A program made the position numbers and the translations under genes. Positions 52,054 to 60,425 of a stretch of 64,000 bases of DNA are shown here, one piece after another. Below the pieces are notes generated by a model, which saw only the letters and a list, made by a program, of their open reading frames with translations, ran no database searches and was not told the origin of the DNA. This DNA comes from Mesobacillus harenae (GTDB taxonomy: Bacteria; Bacillota; Bacilli; Bacillales; Cytobacillaceae): contig NZ_JABUNR010000010.1 in the NCBI RefSeq assembly GCF_013343715.1, forward strand, positions 1 to 64,000. Reading direction: 5' to 3'. How positions within the stretch are numbered: position 1 is the stretch's first letter; the number at the start of each line of letters is the position of its first letter.

Positions 52054-53163
52054 ATGCATTATTTAACAAAACAGCTAGCCCAGGAGATCGTTGTACGAAC
52101 GATGGCGATTATCGGCCGGAATATTAACGTAATGAATGAACAGGGGATCATCATTGGTTCAGGAGATAACAGCCGGCTAGATGATATCCATCAGGGAGCA
52201 GTAAGGGTTATCGAGCAACAGGCTGAGCTGGAAGTTACAGAGAAGGATGCAGGCCTCCTGCACGGGGTAAAACCTGGAATAAATCTGCCGATCACCTATC
52301 AAGGTGAAATCATTGGGGTAATCGGAATTACAGGACCCCCAAATGAAATAAAAAGCTTTGCCGAGCTCGTTAAGATGGCAGCTGAAATGATTGTTCAGCA
52401 ATCCGTATTCATTCAGCAAATGCAATGGGATGACAGGCTAAAAGAGGAACTCGTCAGCCAGCTGGTCCATAGCGAAGGAAAACTGGACCGGTTATTTTAT
52501 GAGCGTGCTGAACGAATTGGCATTAACCACAGCATTAAAAGAGTGGCGGTTGCCCTTAGAACAGACAATCGTCCACAAGTGTTAAACTATTTGAAAAATA
52601 AGCTTGGTAAGAACGACTTATACCTTATGCAGCCAGATCATATTATTCTATTAATAGCAAATCAAGGGCAGTCTCCCCATCTGAAAGATATTATTAAAAC
52701 GGCTGAAAGCTGGGTTCAGCTTTTGAAGGGAGATACTAACCATGGCTGCCAAATTGGAATTGGCGGTTCTCTAGAGCCGGACAGCATCCGGGAATCTTAT
52801 ATACAGGCAAAAGCTGCCCTAGAGGCCGGAAGAAAGCTGCACCCAGACAAATCGATTTATCATTACGAAGACTATTTACTTCCGGTTATCCTCCATGAAA
52901 CTGGAAAATCAAATTCCTGGGACAGACTAAAAAATTATAGCCTTCAGCTTAACAACGATGATAAAGGAGAATTGCTAGAGACATTAAAAGTGTATCTTGA
53001 TGAAAACGGAGATATGAATAAAGTAGCACAAAGGCTGTTTATTCATCGGAATACATTAAGGTACCGACTTGAAAAAATCCGAGAAATAACTGGATTAGAT
53101 CCTAGGAAAATAAAAGATTTAACAACGCTGTATTTGTCTCTTCTGGCTACCAAATTAACCTAA
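52054..53163 (+). CDS. cdaR: CdaR family sugar-diacid/glycerate-responsive regulator
   Basis: 369 residues. The N-terminal sugar-diacid recognition domain (about 1-135) includes LAQEIVVRTMAIIGRNINVMNEQGIIIGSGD and KPGINLPITYQGEIIGVIGITG. A GGDEF-like/diacid middle region follows (SYIQAKAALEAGRKL). The C-terminal PucR-type HTH is MNKVAQRLFIHRNTLRYRLEKIREITGLD. CdaR activates glucarate, galactarate and glycerate genes in response to these acids. Start ATG 52054 with GGCGGGGAG upstream. The downstream GntP permease and glycerate kinase are the obvious targets, and paired palindromes lie between. Confidence 0.88.
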   Translation: MHYLTKQLAQEIVVRTMAIIGRNINVMNEQGIIIGSGDNSRLDDIHQGAVRVIEQQAELEVTEKDAGLLHGVKPGINLPITYQGEIIGVIGITGPPNEIKSFAELVKMAAEMIVQQSVFIQQMQWDDRLKEELVSQLVHSEGKLDRLFYERAERIGINHSIKRVAVALRTDNRPQVLNYLKNKLGKNDLYLMQPDHIILLIANQGQSPHLKDIIKTAESWVQLLKGDTNHGCQIGIGGSLEPDSIRESYIQAKAALEAGRKLHPDKSIYHYEDYLLPVILHETGKSNSWDRLKNYSLQLNNDDKGELLETLKVYLDENGDMNKVAQRLFIHRNTLRYRLEKIREITGLDPRKIKDLTTLYLSLLATKLT

Positions 53164-53164
53164 C

Positions 53165-53229
53165 TGTGCAAACGCACAACTGATAAAGTCCGCTGTTTTT
53201 ATCTCAAAAACATCTAGTGCATTTGCACA
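53165..53229 (+). promoter_or_regulatory. Paired palindromes, candidate CdaR operators
   Basis: TGTGC-AAAC-GCACA (53165-53178) and AGTGC-ATTT-GCACA (53216-53229) share TGC-N4-GCA half sites, with centres 51 bp apart, close to five helical turns. They lie between the cdaR stop and gntP. Confidence 0.5.
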
Positions 53230-53283
53230 AAAATAGGGTTTTTGCAACAACATCTTTTGTCGAATTGCCTAATGTAAATACCT

Positions 53284-53298
53284 TGGACAGCGCTTACA
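53284..53298 (+). promoter_or_regulatory. cre-like catabolite-response site upstream of gntP
   Basis: TGGACAGCGCTTACA resembles the CcpA cre consensus TGWAARCGYTWNCW, with the central AGCGCTT and TG/CA ends kept. It is 36 bp upstream of the gntP start, a position fitting repression. Confidence 0.5.
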
Positions 53299-53333
53299 AT
53301 AATTCTAACAACTAGAATTAAGGAGGATCATTC

Positions 53334-54602
53334 ATGGATATTCAAGTAAGCGCTTTCGGAGCGATTGTCGCCCTAGTTATTGCCATTATTCTTATTTTAA
53401 AGAAAGTTTCCCCTGCATACGGTATGATAACAGGCGCTCTTATCGGCGGTCTGGTGGGAGGAGTAGATATTACAAATACTGTCGCCCTGATGATGGAAGG
53501 CGCTCAGGGTATTATACCAGCTGTTCTCAGAATCTTAGCAGCCGGTATTCTAGCAGGGGTGTTGATAGAATCAGGTGCCGCTGGAGTTATAGCTGAAACG
53601 ATTGTAAAAAAAGTCGGTGAAACGAGAGCGCTGCTGGCTCTGGCCATTGCCACGATGATCTTGACAACCGTCGGAGTGTTTGTTGATGTAGCCGTCATTA
53701 CCGTCTCACCAATTGCCTTAGCAATTGCAAGCCGTGCCGGAATTTCTAAAACGGCCATTTTGCTGGCAATGATCGGCGGCGGAAAGGCAGGAAATATTAT
53801 GTCACCAAACCCGAATGCAATTGCTGCATCCGATGCATTTGGCATTCCATTGACAACGGTTATGGCAGCAGGCGTTATTCCGGCCTTGTTTGGTCTGGCA
53901 GTGACTTACATCATTGCGAAAAAACTGACAGACAAAGGAACAAAAGTAAGCTTACACGATCATGAAACGATTGCTCCCGGCAACCTTCCTGTATTCTGGG
54001 CAGCGATCATTGCACCACTTGTTACAATCATTCTATTAGCTCTTCGTCCATTATTTAATATAAATATTGATCCAATGATTGCTCTACCTGCAGGTGGAAT
54101 TGCCGGTGCACTTTTGATGGGTAAAGGACACCAGCTGAACGAGTTTGCGGCTTCAGGCTTGAACAAAATGACAGGTGTCGCAATTATGCTCTTGGGAACA
54201 GGCACCCTGGCTGGAATTATTGCCAATTCAGGTTTGAAAGATGTTGTTATTAACAGCCTAGATATGATGGGTCTGCCAGCTTTCGTACTTGCACCTGCCT
54301 CTGGTATCTTTATGTCAGCAGCCACAGCGTCTACAACAGCAGGTACAGCTGTTGCAAGCCAGGTGTTCAGTGCAACGATATTGGAAATGGGTGTATCCGC
54401 TTTAGCCGGAGCAGCGATGGTCCATGCAGGCGCTACAGTGCTTGACCATTTACCGCATGGAAGCTTCTTCCACGCAACTGGAGGAAGTGTTCACATGGAA
54501 ATCAAAGAACGTTTAAAGGTTATTCCTTATGAGACAGCTGTCGGTTTAACATTAGCCATCATTTCAACATTAATATTTGGTGTCTTTAAATTATTTGGAT
54601 AA
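53334..54602 (+). CDS. GntP family permease (gluconate/glycerate type)
   Basis: 422 residues with about 12 transmembrane segments. AYGMITGALIGGLVGGVDIT, GGGKAGNIMSPNPNAIAASDAFGIPLTTVM and a C-terminal GAAMVHAGATVLDHLPHGSFFHATGGSVHM are the GntP-family signatures; the last is conserved in sugar-acid:H+ symporters. Substrate is inferred as glycerate (or a related sugar acid) because the next gene, 15 bp on, is glycerate kinase and the preceding gene is CdaR. AAGGAGGATC precedes ATG. A cre-like site suggests glucose repression. Confidence 0.9.
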   Translation: MDIQVSAFGAIVALVIAIILILKKVSPAYGMITGALIGGLVGGVDITNTVALMMEGAQGIIPAVLRILAAGILAGVLIESGAAGVIAETIVKKVGETRALLALAIATMILTTVGVFVDVAVITVSPIALAIASRAGISKTAILLAMIGGGKAGNIMSPNPNAIAASDAFGIPLTTVMAAGVIPALFGLAVTYIIAKKLTDKGTKVSLHDHETIAPGNLPVFWAAIIAPLVTIILLALRPLFNINIDPMIALPAGGIAGALLMGKGHQLNEFAASGLNKMTGVAIMLLGTGTLAGIIANSGLKDVVINSLDMMGLPAFVLAPASGIFMSAATASTTAGTAVASQVFSATILEMGVSALAGAAMVHAGATVLDHLPHGSFFHATGGSVHMEIKERLKVIPYETAVGLTLAIISTLIFGVFKLFG

Positions 54603-54617
54603 AGGGAGGATTTGCAC

Positions 54618-55760
54618 ATGAAAATTGTAATTGCACCGGATTCGTTCAAGGAAAGCCTTACAGCACTTGAAGCTGCTGAATCAATTGAAATTGGGTTCAA
54701 ATCCGTTTTCCCTGATGCAGAAATTCTAAAGGTGCCGATGGCTGATGGCGGTGAAGGGACGGTCCAGTCTCTCGTTGATGCTACGAATGGAAAAATACTT
54801 AAACAAATCGTAACTGGTCCGCTGGGCGAGCCTGTTGAAGGGTTTTTTGGAATATTGGGAGACGGTAAAACTGCAGTTATTGAGATGGCCGCTGCCTCTG
54901 GGCTGGAGCTAGTACCTGCCGAAAAACGAAATCCCCTAACAACTACTACAAGAGGTACAGGAGAATTAATTTCTGCTGCAATCGATTATGGCGCCGTTCA
55001 CATCATTATCGGTATTGGCGGCAGCGCTACAAATGATGGCGGGTCTGGCATGGCCAAAGCACTAGGTGTTAAATTGCTAAATTTTGCGGGGGGTGAGATT
55101 GGGGATGGCGGGGGAGCATTAGCTGATTTAGCAAGAATCGATGCGTCCGGTCTGGACCCTCGCCTAGAAGCAGTAAAAATTGAAGTTGCCTGCGATGTTG
55201 ACAATCCACTTACAGGGCCTACTGGAGCATCCGCTATATTTGGCCCCCAGAAAGGCGCCTCACCAGAACAAGTTGAACTTCTTGATTCGTATTTAGAGCG
55301 TTATGCTTCGATTATTGAGCGGGATCTAGGCCGAAAAGTAAAAGACCTTCCCGGAGCTGGCGCCGCAGGAGGTCTCGGGGCCGGCCTGCTGGCCTTTCTT
55401 CCTGCTGAGTTAAAGAAGGGGGTAGACATCATCATAGCAGCCACAGGTCTTGCAGAAAAGGTTAAAGATGCTGATGTTGTTATCACTGGCGAGGGGAAAA
55501 TTGACGGCCAAACCATTTTCGGAAAAACTCCGATTGGAGTCGCTAAAACAGCGAAGCTCTATGGTATCCCAGTTATCGCCATTGCCGGACATGTGGCGAA
55601 CGATAGTGCAGCAGTCCACGATTTTGGTATTGATGTTTTATTTAGCATTGTACCGGGGGCAATTCCATTAAGAGATGCATTAGAAAACGCGTCAATCAAC
55701 GTGGAGCGCCTTTCAAAGAATATTGCCGCCTTGTTAAAATTTCAAATAGGGAACAAGTGA
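54618..55760 (+). CDS. glxK: Glycerate kinase
   Basis: 380 residues, full length for the GlxK/GarK family. It phosphorylates D-glycerate (2- or 3-phosphoglycerate product). Motifs: IVIAPDSFKESLTALEAAESI, VPMADGGEGTVQSLV, GIGGSATNDGGSGMAKALG, GAGAAGGLGAGLLAFL and VVITGEGKIDGQTIFGKTPIGVA. The start is ATG 54618 with GGGAGGA 7 nt upstream; a TTG two codons earlier overlaps that site. It forms an operon with the GntP permease and is followed by a terminator. The family most often gives 2-phosphoglycerate. Confidence 0.93.
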   Translation: MKIVIAPDSFKESLTALEAAESIEIGFKSVFPDAEILKVPMADGGEGTVQSLVDATNGKILKQIVTGPLGEPVEGFFGILGDGKTAVIEMAAASGLELVPAEKRNPLTTTTRGTGELISAAIDYGAVHIIIGIGGSATNDGGSGMAKALGVKLLNFAGGEIGDGGGALADLARIDASGLDPRLEAVKIEVACDVDNPLTGPTGASAIFGPQKGASPEQVELLDSYLERYASIIERDLGRKVKDLPGAGAAGGLGAGLLAFLPAELKKGVDIIIAATGLAEKVKDADVVITGEGKIDGQTIFGKTPIGVAKTAKLYGIPVIAIAGHVANDSAAVHDFGIDVLFSIVPGAIPLRDALENASINVERLSKNIAALLKFQIGNK

Positions 55761-55764
55761 TGCT

Positions 55765-55789
55765 AAGCCGCGGATTCGTGGCTTTTTTT
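55765..55789 (+). terminator. Terminator of the gntP-glycerate kinase operon
   Basis: AAGCC-GC/GT-GGCTT stem with loop GGATTC and T7, four bases after the stop. Confidence 0.75.
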
Positions 55790-55806
55790 ATTAAGCTCGA
55801 ATAGAC

Positions 55807-56035
55807 TTGGCAGGTGATTTCCGCTACAGCCGCTCCTTCCCACAAGCGAGTCCGGGAGACTCCTCGCGACAAAGCGCCTGCAGGGTCTCCCGTGACTCGA
55901 TCTCCGTCAGGACATGGTCTAACACCTTCGAGTAACTCCACGCACGAAGGAAATGCCCAAGCATTTTCGAGGAGTCGCCAACCTTTCATTACACCCCACA
56001 CAGCAGCAAATAGCAGCAAATATCAACACTGTTCT
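55807..56035. repeat. MITE/REP-like intergenic repeat
   Basis: GC-rich block of about 230 bp in the 423-bp gap before the diguanylate cyclase. The core hairpin pairs CGAGTC-c-GGGAGAC (55847-55860) with GTCTCCC-gt-GACTCG (55885-55899). The left part GATTTCCGCTACAGCCGCTC and the right end AACACTGTTCTTTAACA match the ends of the short element at 42921-43019. No natural ORF. The rest of the gap is AT-rich. Confidence 0.65.
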
Positions 56036-56183
56036 TTAACACAAACAATAATTGAAAACGCCTCGAACCGACGAACATTCGAAACAATATCTCAGTTGAT
56101 GTTTAATTTCCATAATAAAGTAATGGTATAATTATAGTGAAGAAATACTCTTTTATACCATTTTAGAAAGGGAGGTGTGACAA

Positions 56184-57251
56184 ATGGGAGACTCCTTTTT
56201 TTACGAACATAACACCTTCACAAAGCTGAAAAGAAAAATATTTACTAATCTGCTTCCAATCTTCATCCTTTCATTCCTTATAATTTTGCTTCTTCTCATT
56301 AAAGACGATGCTATGGACACTATTAACATCATCACTTTCTTCATACTCTTAATCGGTTTGACCTTCTGTTTCCTTCTTCTTTTTCTTAATAAGGAGCTTT
56401 TTCGCTACATCGAAATCATCATTTGCTTTATAGCTAGTTTCATTTATATCTTCCGTGTTTTTAACACAATCCTAATAGATCTTGGAGTTGCAGGGAATGT
56501 ACAGCTTGGAAGTGTAGCCTATTGGTCTCCAATCGTTTATATCCTCTTATTTTTTACATTTAGAGGCTCTAAAGCTTACCAAATTTCATGGCTAATCTAC
56601 GCAATAACGCTAATACCCGGGATTTACCATATATTCTTAAGCGATAGCCGTTCCATACCAACACTCGATGCACTTATCCAATTTTACATTGCCAATTTAG
56701 GAGTAATCATCTCTTTATTTTATCTTCAAAGGGTATTGGAAACATACCTGCAGGCAGAAGCTTCCCAGCAGCTTGCCTATACTGATTACCTGACCAGCCT
56801 GCCAAACCGGCGAAAGATGGATGCATTACTTCACCAAGAGATTAAACGGGCTAGAAAAGAAGTAACTGCTGTTTCAGCTATCTTGTTTGATGTCGATTAT
56901 TTTAAAAAGGTAAACGATAGGTACGGCCATGACGTTGGAGATAGTGTTTTGAGAGAGTTAACCTATCTAATTAATGGAAGTCTAGAAGAAGCGGATCATT
57001 TCGGCCGCTGGGGCGGAGAAGAGTTTTTAATCATTGCTGTGAATAAAAATCTCAACAATGGTGCAGCTTTAGCAGAGCGTTTAAGAACTGTCGTAGAAAA
57101 TCATAAGTTTGACACCGTTGGCTTTTTGACCTGCAGTTTCGGTGTTTCAGAACTCAATGACCACGACCTTGCAAAAGACCTTTTAAAACGAGCCGATATA
57201 GCGATGTATCAGGCAAAGGAAACTGGAAGAAATCGAATTGTTACTCAATAG
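56184..57251 (+). CDS. Membrane-bound diguanylate cyclase (GGDEF)
   Basis: 355 residues. Six hydrophobic helices fill about residues 15-190; a short linker leads to a GGDEF domain (about 200-355) that makes c-di-GMP from two GTP. It contains DYLTSLPNRRKMDALL, ILFDVDYFKKVNDRYGHDVGD with the metal Asp, GRWGGEEFLII (active loop GGEEF, about 277) and RADIAMYQAKETGRN. The inhibitory RxxD site upstream of the loop is absent (sequence EEADHFGRW), so product feedback at that site is not expected. No EAL domain. GGGAGGTG lies upstream of ATG 56184. Confidence 0.92.
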   Translation: MGDSFFYEHNTFTKLKRKIFTNLLPIFILSFLIILLLLIKDDAMDTINIITFFILLIGLTFCFLLLFLNKELFRYIEIIICFIASFIYIFRVFNTILIDLGVAGNVQLGSVAYWSPIVYILLFFTFRGSKAYQISWLIYAITLIPGIYHIFLSDSRSIPTLDALIQFYIANLGVIISLFYLQRVLETYLQAEASQQLAYTDYLTSLPNRRKMDALLHQEIKRARKEVTAVSAILFDVDYFKKVNDRYGHDVGDSVLRELTYLINGSLEEADHFGRWGGEEFLIIAVNKNLNNGAALAERLRTVVENHKFDTVGFLTCSFGVSELNDHDLAKDLLKRADIAMYQAKETGRNRIVTQ

Positions 57252-57253
57252 CA

Positions 57254-57282
57254 AAAAACCGGACATTTCAGTCCGGTTTTTA
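57254..57282. terminator. Bidirectional terminator after the diguanylate cyclase gene
   Basis: AAAACCGGAC/GTCCGGTTTT stem with loop ATTTCA, shared with the convergent protease gene. Confidence 0.9.
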
Positions 57283-57295
57283 TTTTCTCTGACAC

Positions 57296-58711
57296 CTACT
57301 GCCAAAGTTTAAAGAAACGATCCCTAAATCTGTTAATCGGTGTTTCAGGCTTGCTCGCTGATTGCAATGAGGTTTTTATATCAATTAAACCATATCCAAA
57401 ATCATGATCCTTTCCCTTAGAGCCAAGATCAATAGCAGAGGATTTTATCTTATCCATTACTTCTTTATTCGAAAGCTCTGGATTAGCCGAGAGCATTAAC
57501 CCGGCTAGCCCGGCAGCATGTGGAGCAGCCATCGAAGTCCCCGAAAGAGCAGCGTACTGTTTATCAAAAAACGTGCTTAAAATATACTCTCCAGGTGCAG
57601 CGATATCAATATAATCTCCGTAGTTTGAAAATGGAGCCCTTGATCCGTCAATACTCACCGCCGAAACACTGAGGACTTCAGGGTACGAAGCCGGGTAGGT
57701 CGGCTGATTCGAACTATCATTTCCAGCTGCTGCCACGATTACAGCATTTTTACTATATGCATACTGAACAGCTTCCTCAAGAAGAACAGAAGGCTGGTAG
57801 TTGCCCAGGCTAAGATTAATAACATCTGCTCCGTTATCTGCAGCCCAGATAATCCCCTTTGCAATATCAAATGTCGTTCCATATCCTTCAGGACCCATCA
57901 CTTTTACAGGCATGATTTTATTGAACCAAGTAACACCGGCAGTTCCTTCACGGTTATTAGTTTCAGATGCAATAATTCCAGCTACATGGGAGCCATGTCC
58001 ATTATCGTCATCAGGATTATTATTATCATCTACCACGTTATAACCTTTAACTAGGCGATTTCTCAAATCAGGATGATCAAGGTCAACTCCTGTATCGACA
58101 ACTGCAATAGTAATATCCTCACTTCCTCGTGTAATGTTCCAGCCCAGCTCGGCTTCAATTAATGGGAGGTTCCATTGGTACTTTTCCCGATACAGCGAGT
58201 CATTTGGTGCATTTATTTCATTTTGCAATAGTATGAAATTAGGCTCTGAATATACGACGTTTTCCAGACTGCGGAAGTAATGCAGGAGCTCAGCAGTTGT
58301 TTTATCTTGTGATTTAAATATATGAGTTTGATCAAGTTCCTTTAATACCTTGCCATTAATCTGTTCTTCTATACGGTCCATTTGTTCAGGGCTAGGATGC
58401 CGACTGAACTTTACTGTTGCTTGATTTTGATAATAATGGCTTTTATTTTTTTTATTATGATAGATGAGGCGGATGGAAGGGTCCTTGTCTAGTCTTTCCT
58501 TTATATTTTCTCCTCTTTGAATGTTGTTAACCTTGACCATATTATTTTGTTCAGTATTCTGAGAACTGAGCCCCCTGACTGCCCAGATTCTCGACCCAGA
58601 ATGAATCCTCTCCAAGTCATCATGGTGTTCATTTCCAAATGGCAAAAAAATAAATAGACCTAAAACTGCCAGGGCAACCACCGTGAAAGCAAGCACTCTG
58701 TTATTCCTCAT
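57296..58711 (-). CDS. Secreted S8 family serine protease (subtilisin-like)
   Basis: 471 residues from ATG 58711 (GGGGTG 6 nt upstream). A hydrophobic N-terminal segment (MRNNRVLAFTVVALAVLGLFIF) acts as signal or anchor. A propeptide (about 60-165, with TVKFSRHPSPEQMDRIEEQINGKVL, inhibitor I9-like) precedes the catalytic domain. The triad is Asp206 in AVVDTGVDLDHPDL, His239 in NGHGSHVAGI and Ser393 in SGTSMAAPHAAGL; the oxyanion Asn is in AAAGNDSSN. The NPDDDNGHGS loop may bind calcium. Close in layout to thermitase/fervidolysin-type secreted subtilases. Convergent with the diguanylate cyclase gene. Confidence 0.92.
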   Translation of the reverse strand: MRNNRVLAFTVVALAVLGLFIFLPFGNEHHDDLERIHSGSRIWAVRGLSSQNTEQNNMVKVNNIQRGENIKERLDKDPSIRLIYHNKKNKSHYYQNQATVKFSRHPSPEQMDRIEEQINGKVLKELDQTHIFKSQDKTTAELLHYFRSLENVVYSEPNFILLQNEINAPNDSLYREKYQWNLPLIEAELGWNITRGSEDITIAVVDTGVDLDHPDLRNRLVKGYNVVDDNNNPDDDNGHGSHVAGIIASETNNREGTAGVTWFNKIMPVKVMGPEGYGTTFDIAKGIIWAADNGADVINLSLGNYQPSVLLEEAVQYAYSKNAVIVAAAGNDSSNQPTYPASYPEVLSVSAVSIDGSRAPFSNYGDYIDIAAPGEYILSTFFDKQYAALSGTSMAAPHAAGLAGLMLSANPELSNKEVMDKIKSSAIDLGSKGKDHDFGYGLIDIKTSLQSASKPETPINRFRDRFFKLWQ

Positions 58712-58796
58712 ATCTGCACCCCGTTCTAAAACTCTTTTTGCTATTAGGTTGCAATAACAACAGAGAAATAAATCCGGGAATAATTGGAATAACAAA

Positions 58797-58912
58797 AGCG
58801 GAGACGACTGGCCAGAAACGCGAAAACTGGAAGGTCCTCCGGCAGAAGCGTCCTTTGCTTCTGCCGGAGGAACTGAAGTTTTCCGAGTTTCTAGGAGTCG
58901 CAGCTAGAGGAA
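58797..58912. repeat. Long inverted-repeat (REP/MITE-like) element
   Basis: A perfect 15-bp stem, TCCTCCGGCAGAAGC with GCTTCTGCCGGAGGA, around GTCCTTT. It extends outward as an imperfect inverted repeat of about 45 bp per arm (GCGGAGACGACTGGCCAGAAAC versus the complement of GTTTCTAGGAGTCGCAGC). It fills most of the 380-bp gap between the protease and the next gene and happens to be open in the frame of that gene, which creates a false N-terminal extension. Confidence 0.75.
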
Positions 58913-59091
58913 GCAAAAGTGGTACGCCTTTAGCAGTTTTTAAAAAAGTTTATGGTTCCTTGTATATCAGAAGGAAGAGACATATCTTACGCCGAATAAA
59001 ACAAAGTTGCTTTCTCAGTTTTTTAAATTTGGCTCAGGTGCAAGGCAGCAAAATTGTTTTTAGTCTGAATTTTATTTATGGAGGAAAGAAA

Positions 59092-59886
59092 ATGAAATGG
59101 GTTAAATGGATCATATTTACTTTTGCAATCGGCTGGGCCGCTGTAATCGGTTTATTCATCATCGTGAATTTAATCGACCTTACAGCTGACTTCAATAAAA
59201 TGAGCAAAAAGGAAGTAACCGCAGCCTCTTTAGATTATCTTGAGACCAAATATAATGAAGAATTCTCAATCTTAGACATTAGTTACAGCAGGCCTCGCGG
59301 AGATGACCACGGTACCTTTACCGTGGAAGCGATCCCAGTTAAACAGCCAGAGATTAGCTTGCATATACGAGCCAATGAACGGATGGAAGAACCCGTGGAT
59401 GATTATATCGAAATGAAATGGAGAAGAGATGCAAAAGAAATGCTTCGCCCGGTAATCGACAAACTATTTCCCGAGCGTTTAGGCTATTTTGTGAATATAG
59501 GTTATCAGCCAGAAGCTGCCGAACATTTGAAGGCAGATACATATGAGCAGTCAGCCCTGCCAAGAGAGCATAATCTTTACTTATTTATCTATCCGTATCG
59601 TGATAACTTGGAGGAACATCTTGATGAGGAATACAAAAAGTTCTATGAACTTTATCAGTATATGAACACCCATCCTTTAGGTGAATTTTCAATTGGAATC
59701 AATTATTTAAATACTAAAAATCAAGAGGAGGAAGCAAAACGGTTTGAATATGAAGATCTACATAACCAAAAGGTGATTTACTACTTTAACCTTGATACGA
59801 GAACCACTTCCCATCAGCAAGCACTTAAATCTGTAGATGGACCAGGAGATATGGCGGAATTTGGCCATTTTCCTTACAAAAATTAA
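59092..59886 (+). CDS. Membrane-anchored hypothetical protein
   Basis: 264 residues, not recognised. The start is ATG 59092 with TATGGAGGAAAG upstream; the frame is open 350 bp further up only because of the inverted-repeat element, so I reject that extension. One N-terminal helix (WIIFTFAIGWAAVIGLFIIVNLI) anchors the protein. The outer part is acidic and mixed alpha/beta, with SILDISYSRPRGDDHGTFTVEAIP and NLYLFIYPYRDNLEEHLDEEYKKFYELYQYM. No Cys in the mature part. No function assigned. Confidence 0.7.
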   Translation: MKWVKWIIFTFAIGWAAVIGLFIIVNLIDLTADFNKMSKKEVTAASLDYLETKYNEEFSILDISYSRPRGDDHGTFTVEAIPVKQPEISLHIRANERMEEPVDDYIEMKWRRDAKEMLRPVIDKLFPERLGYFVNIGYQPEAAEHLKADTYEQSALPREHNLYLFIYPYRDNLEEHLDEEYKKFYELYQYMNTHPLGEFSIGINYLNTKNQEEEAKRFEYEDLHNQKVIYYFNLDTRTTSHQQALKSVDGPGDMAEFGHFPYKN

Positions 59887-60044
59887 TACGTTTTTTCCGA
59901 TCAGCCTAGGAATTCAAATCCTCTAGACTTTATATAGTAGTTATTTATTCTGAAATTTAAACTTGACTACCGTCTAACTCCTTCTTCTAGCAAGTTTCCT
60001 TCAAGAGCTAACTTCCGTGAGTATCTTGCCAAGAAGCCATTCAG

Positions 60045-60125
60045 GTTGATGCCTAGCTGATGAAGTCACAGAACGACTTCACTTCGCGTGTCGGTGCTGT
60101 TTAAGACGCTTGCGGTTTTGTTCTT
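60045..60125. repeat. REP-like intergenic hairpin repeat, copy
   Basis: GATGCCTAGCTGATGAAGTC, a core GAAGTC-acagaac-GACTTC hairpin and an end AAGACGCTTGCGGTTTTG match the element at 2018-2140. It lies in the 539-bp gap before parE; the remaining sequence on both sides shows no gene. Confidence 0.6.
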
Positions 60126-60365
60126 CTCAAGACATTACGAGAATAGGAGTAAAACGTGTTTTTATGGCAAATTTACGCGTTATTCACCAGTATATTTTTC
60201 AGCATTAAGAGAAATCAGTTTGCCAAATCCCAAGAAACCGCTACAATTAAGCATAGACGTCTCTTGAATGTATGTTAAAATACAGTATCAGGAACGCTTG
60301 TTCTATATACATTTTTTCATCACTTCAAAGGATTAGAAAGTCCTTTGACGAATACTTAATCAAAT

Positions 60366-60396
60366 CATTGACAATATACAAAGAAAGCGTCAATGT
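60366..60396 (+). promoter_or_regulatory. parE promoter region with inverted repeat
   Basis: Perfect inverted repeat CATTGAC (60366-60372) and GTCAATG (60389-60395) with a 16-bp spacer. The left arm includes a consensus -35 TTGACA (60368-60373); 17 bp further lies CAATGT (60391-60396) as a weak -10. The start codon is 30 bp downstream. The repeat could be an operator over the promoter. Confidence 0.4.
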
Positions 60397-60425
60397 GTGT
60401 TGCAAGAAATGAAAGGGGTATGTTC

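Noticed and set aside
55814..56131. Open frames within the intergenic repeat on both strands
   Set aside because: Their composition follows the GC-rich hairpin, with no ribosome sites and no natural protein character.
58738..59091. N-terminal extension of the membrane-anchored protein at 59092
   Set aside because: The extension is made almost wholly of an inverted-repeat element and the ATG at 59092 has a strong ribosome site followed by a normal membrane anchor.
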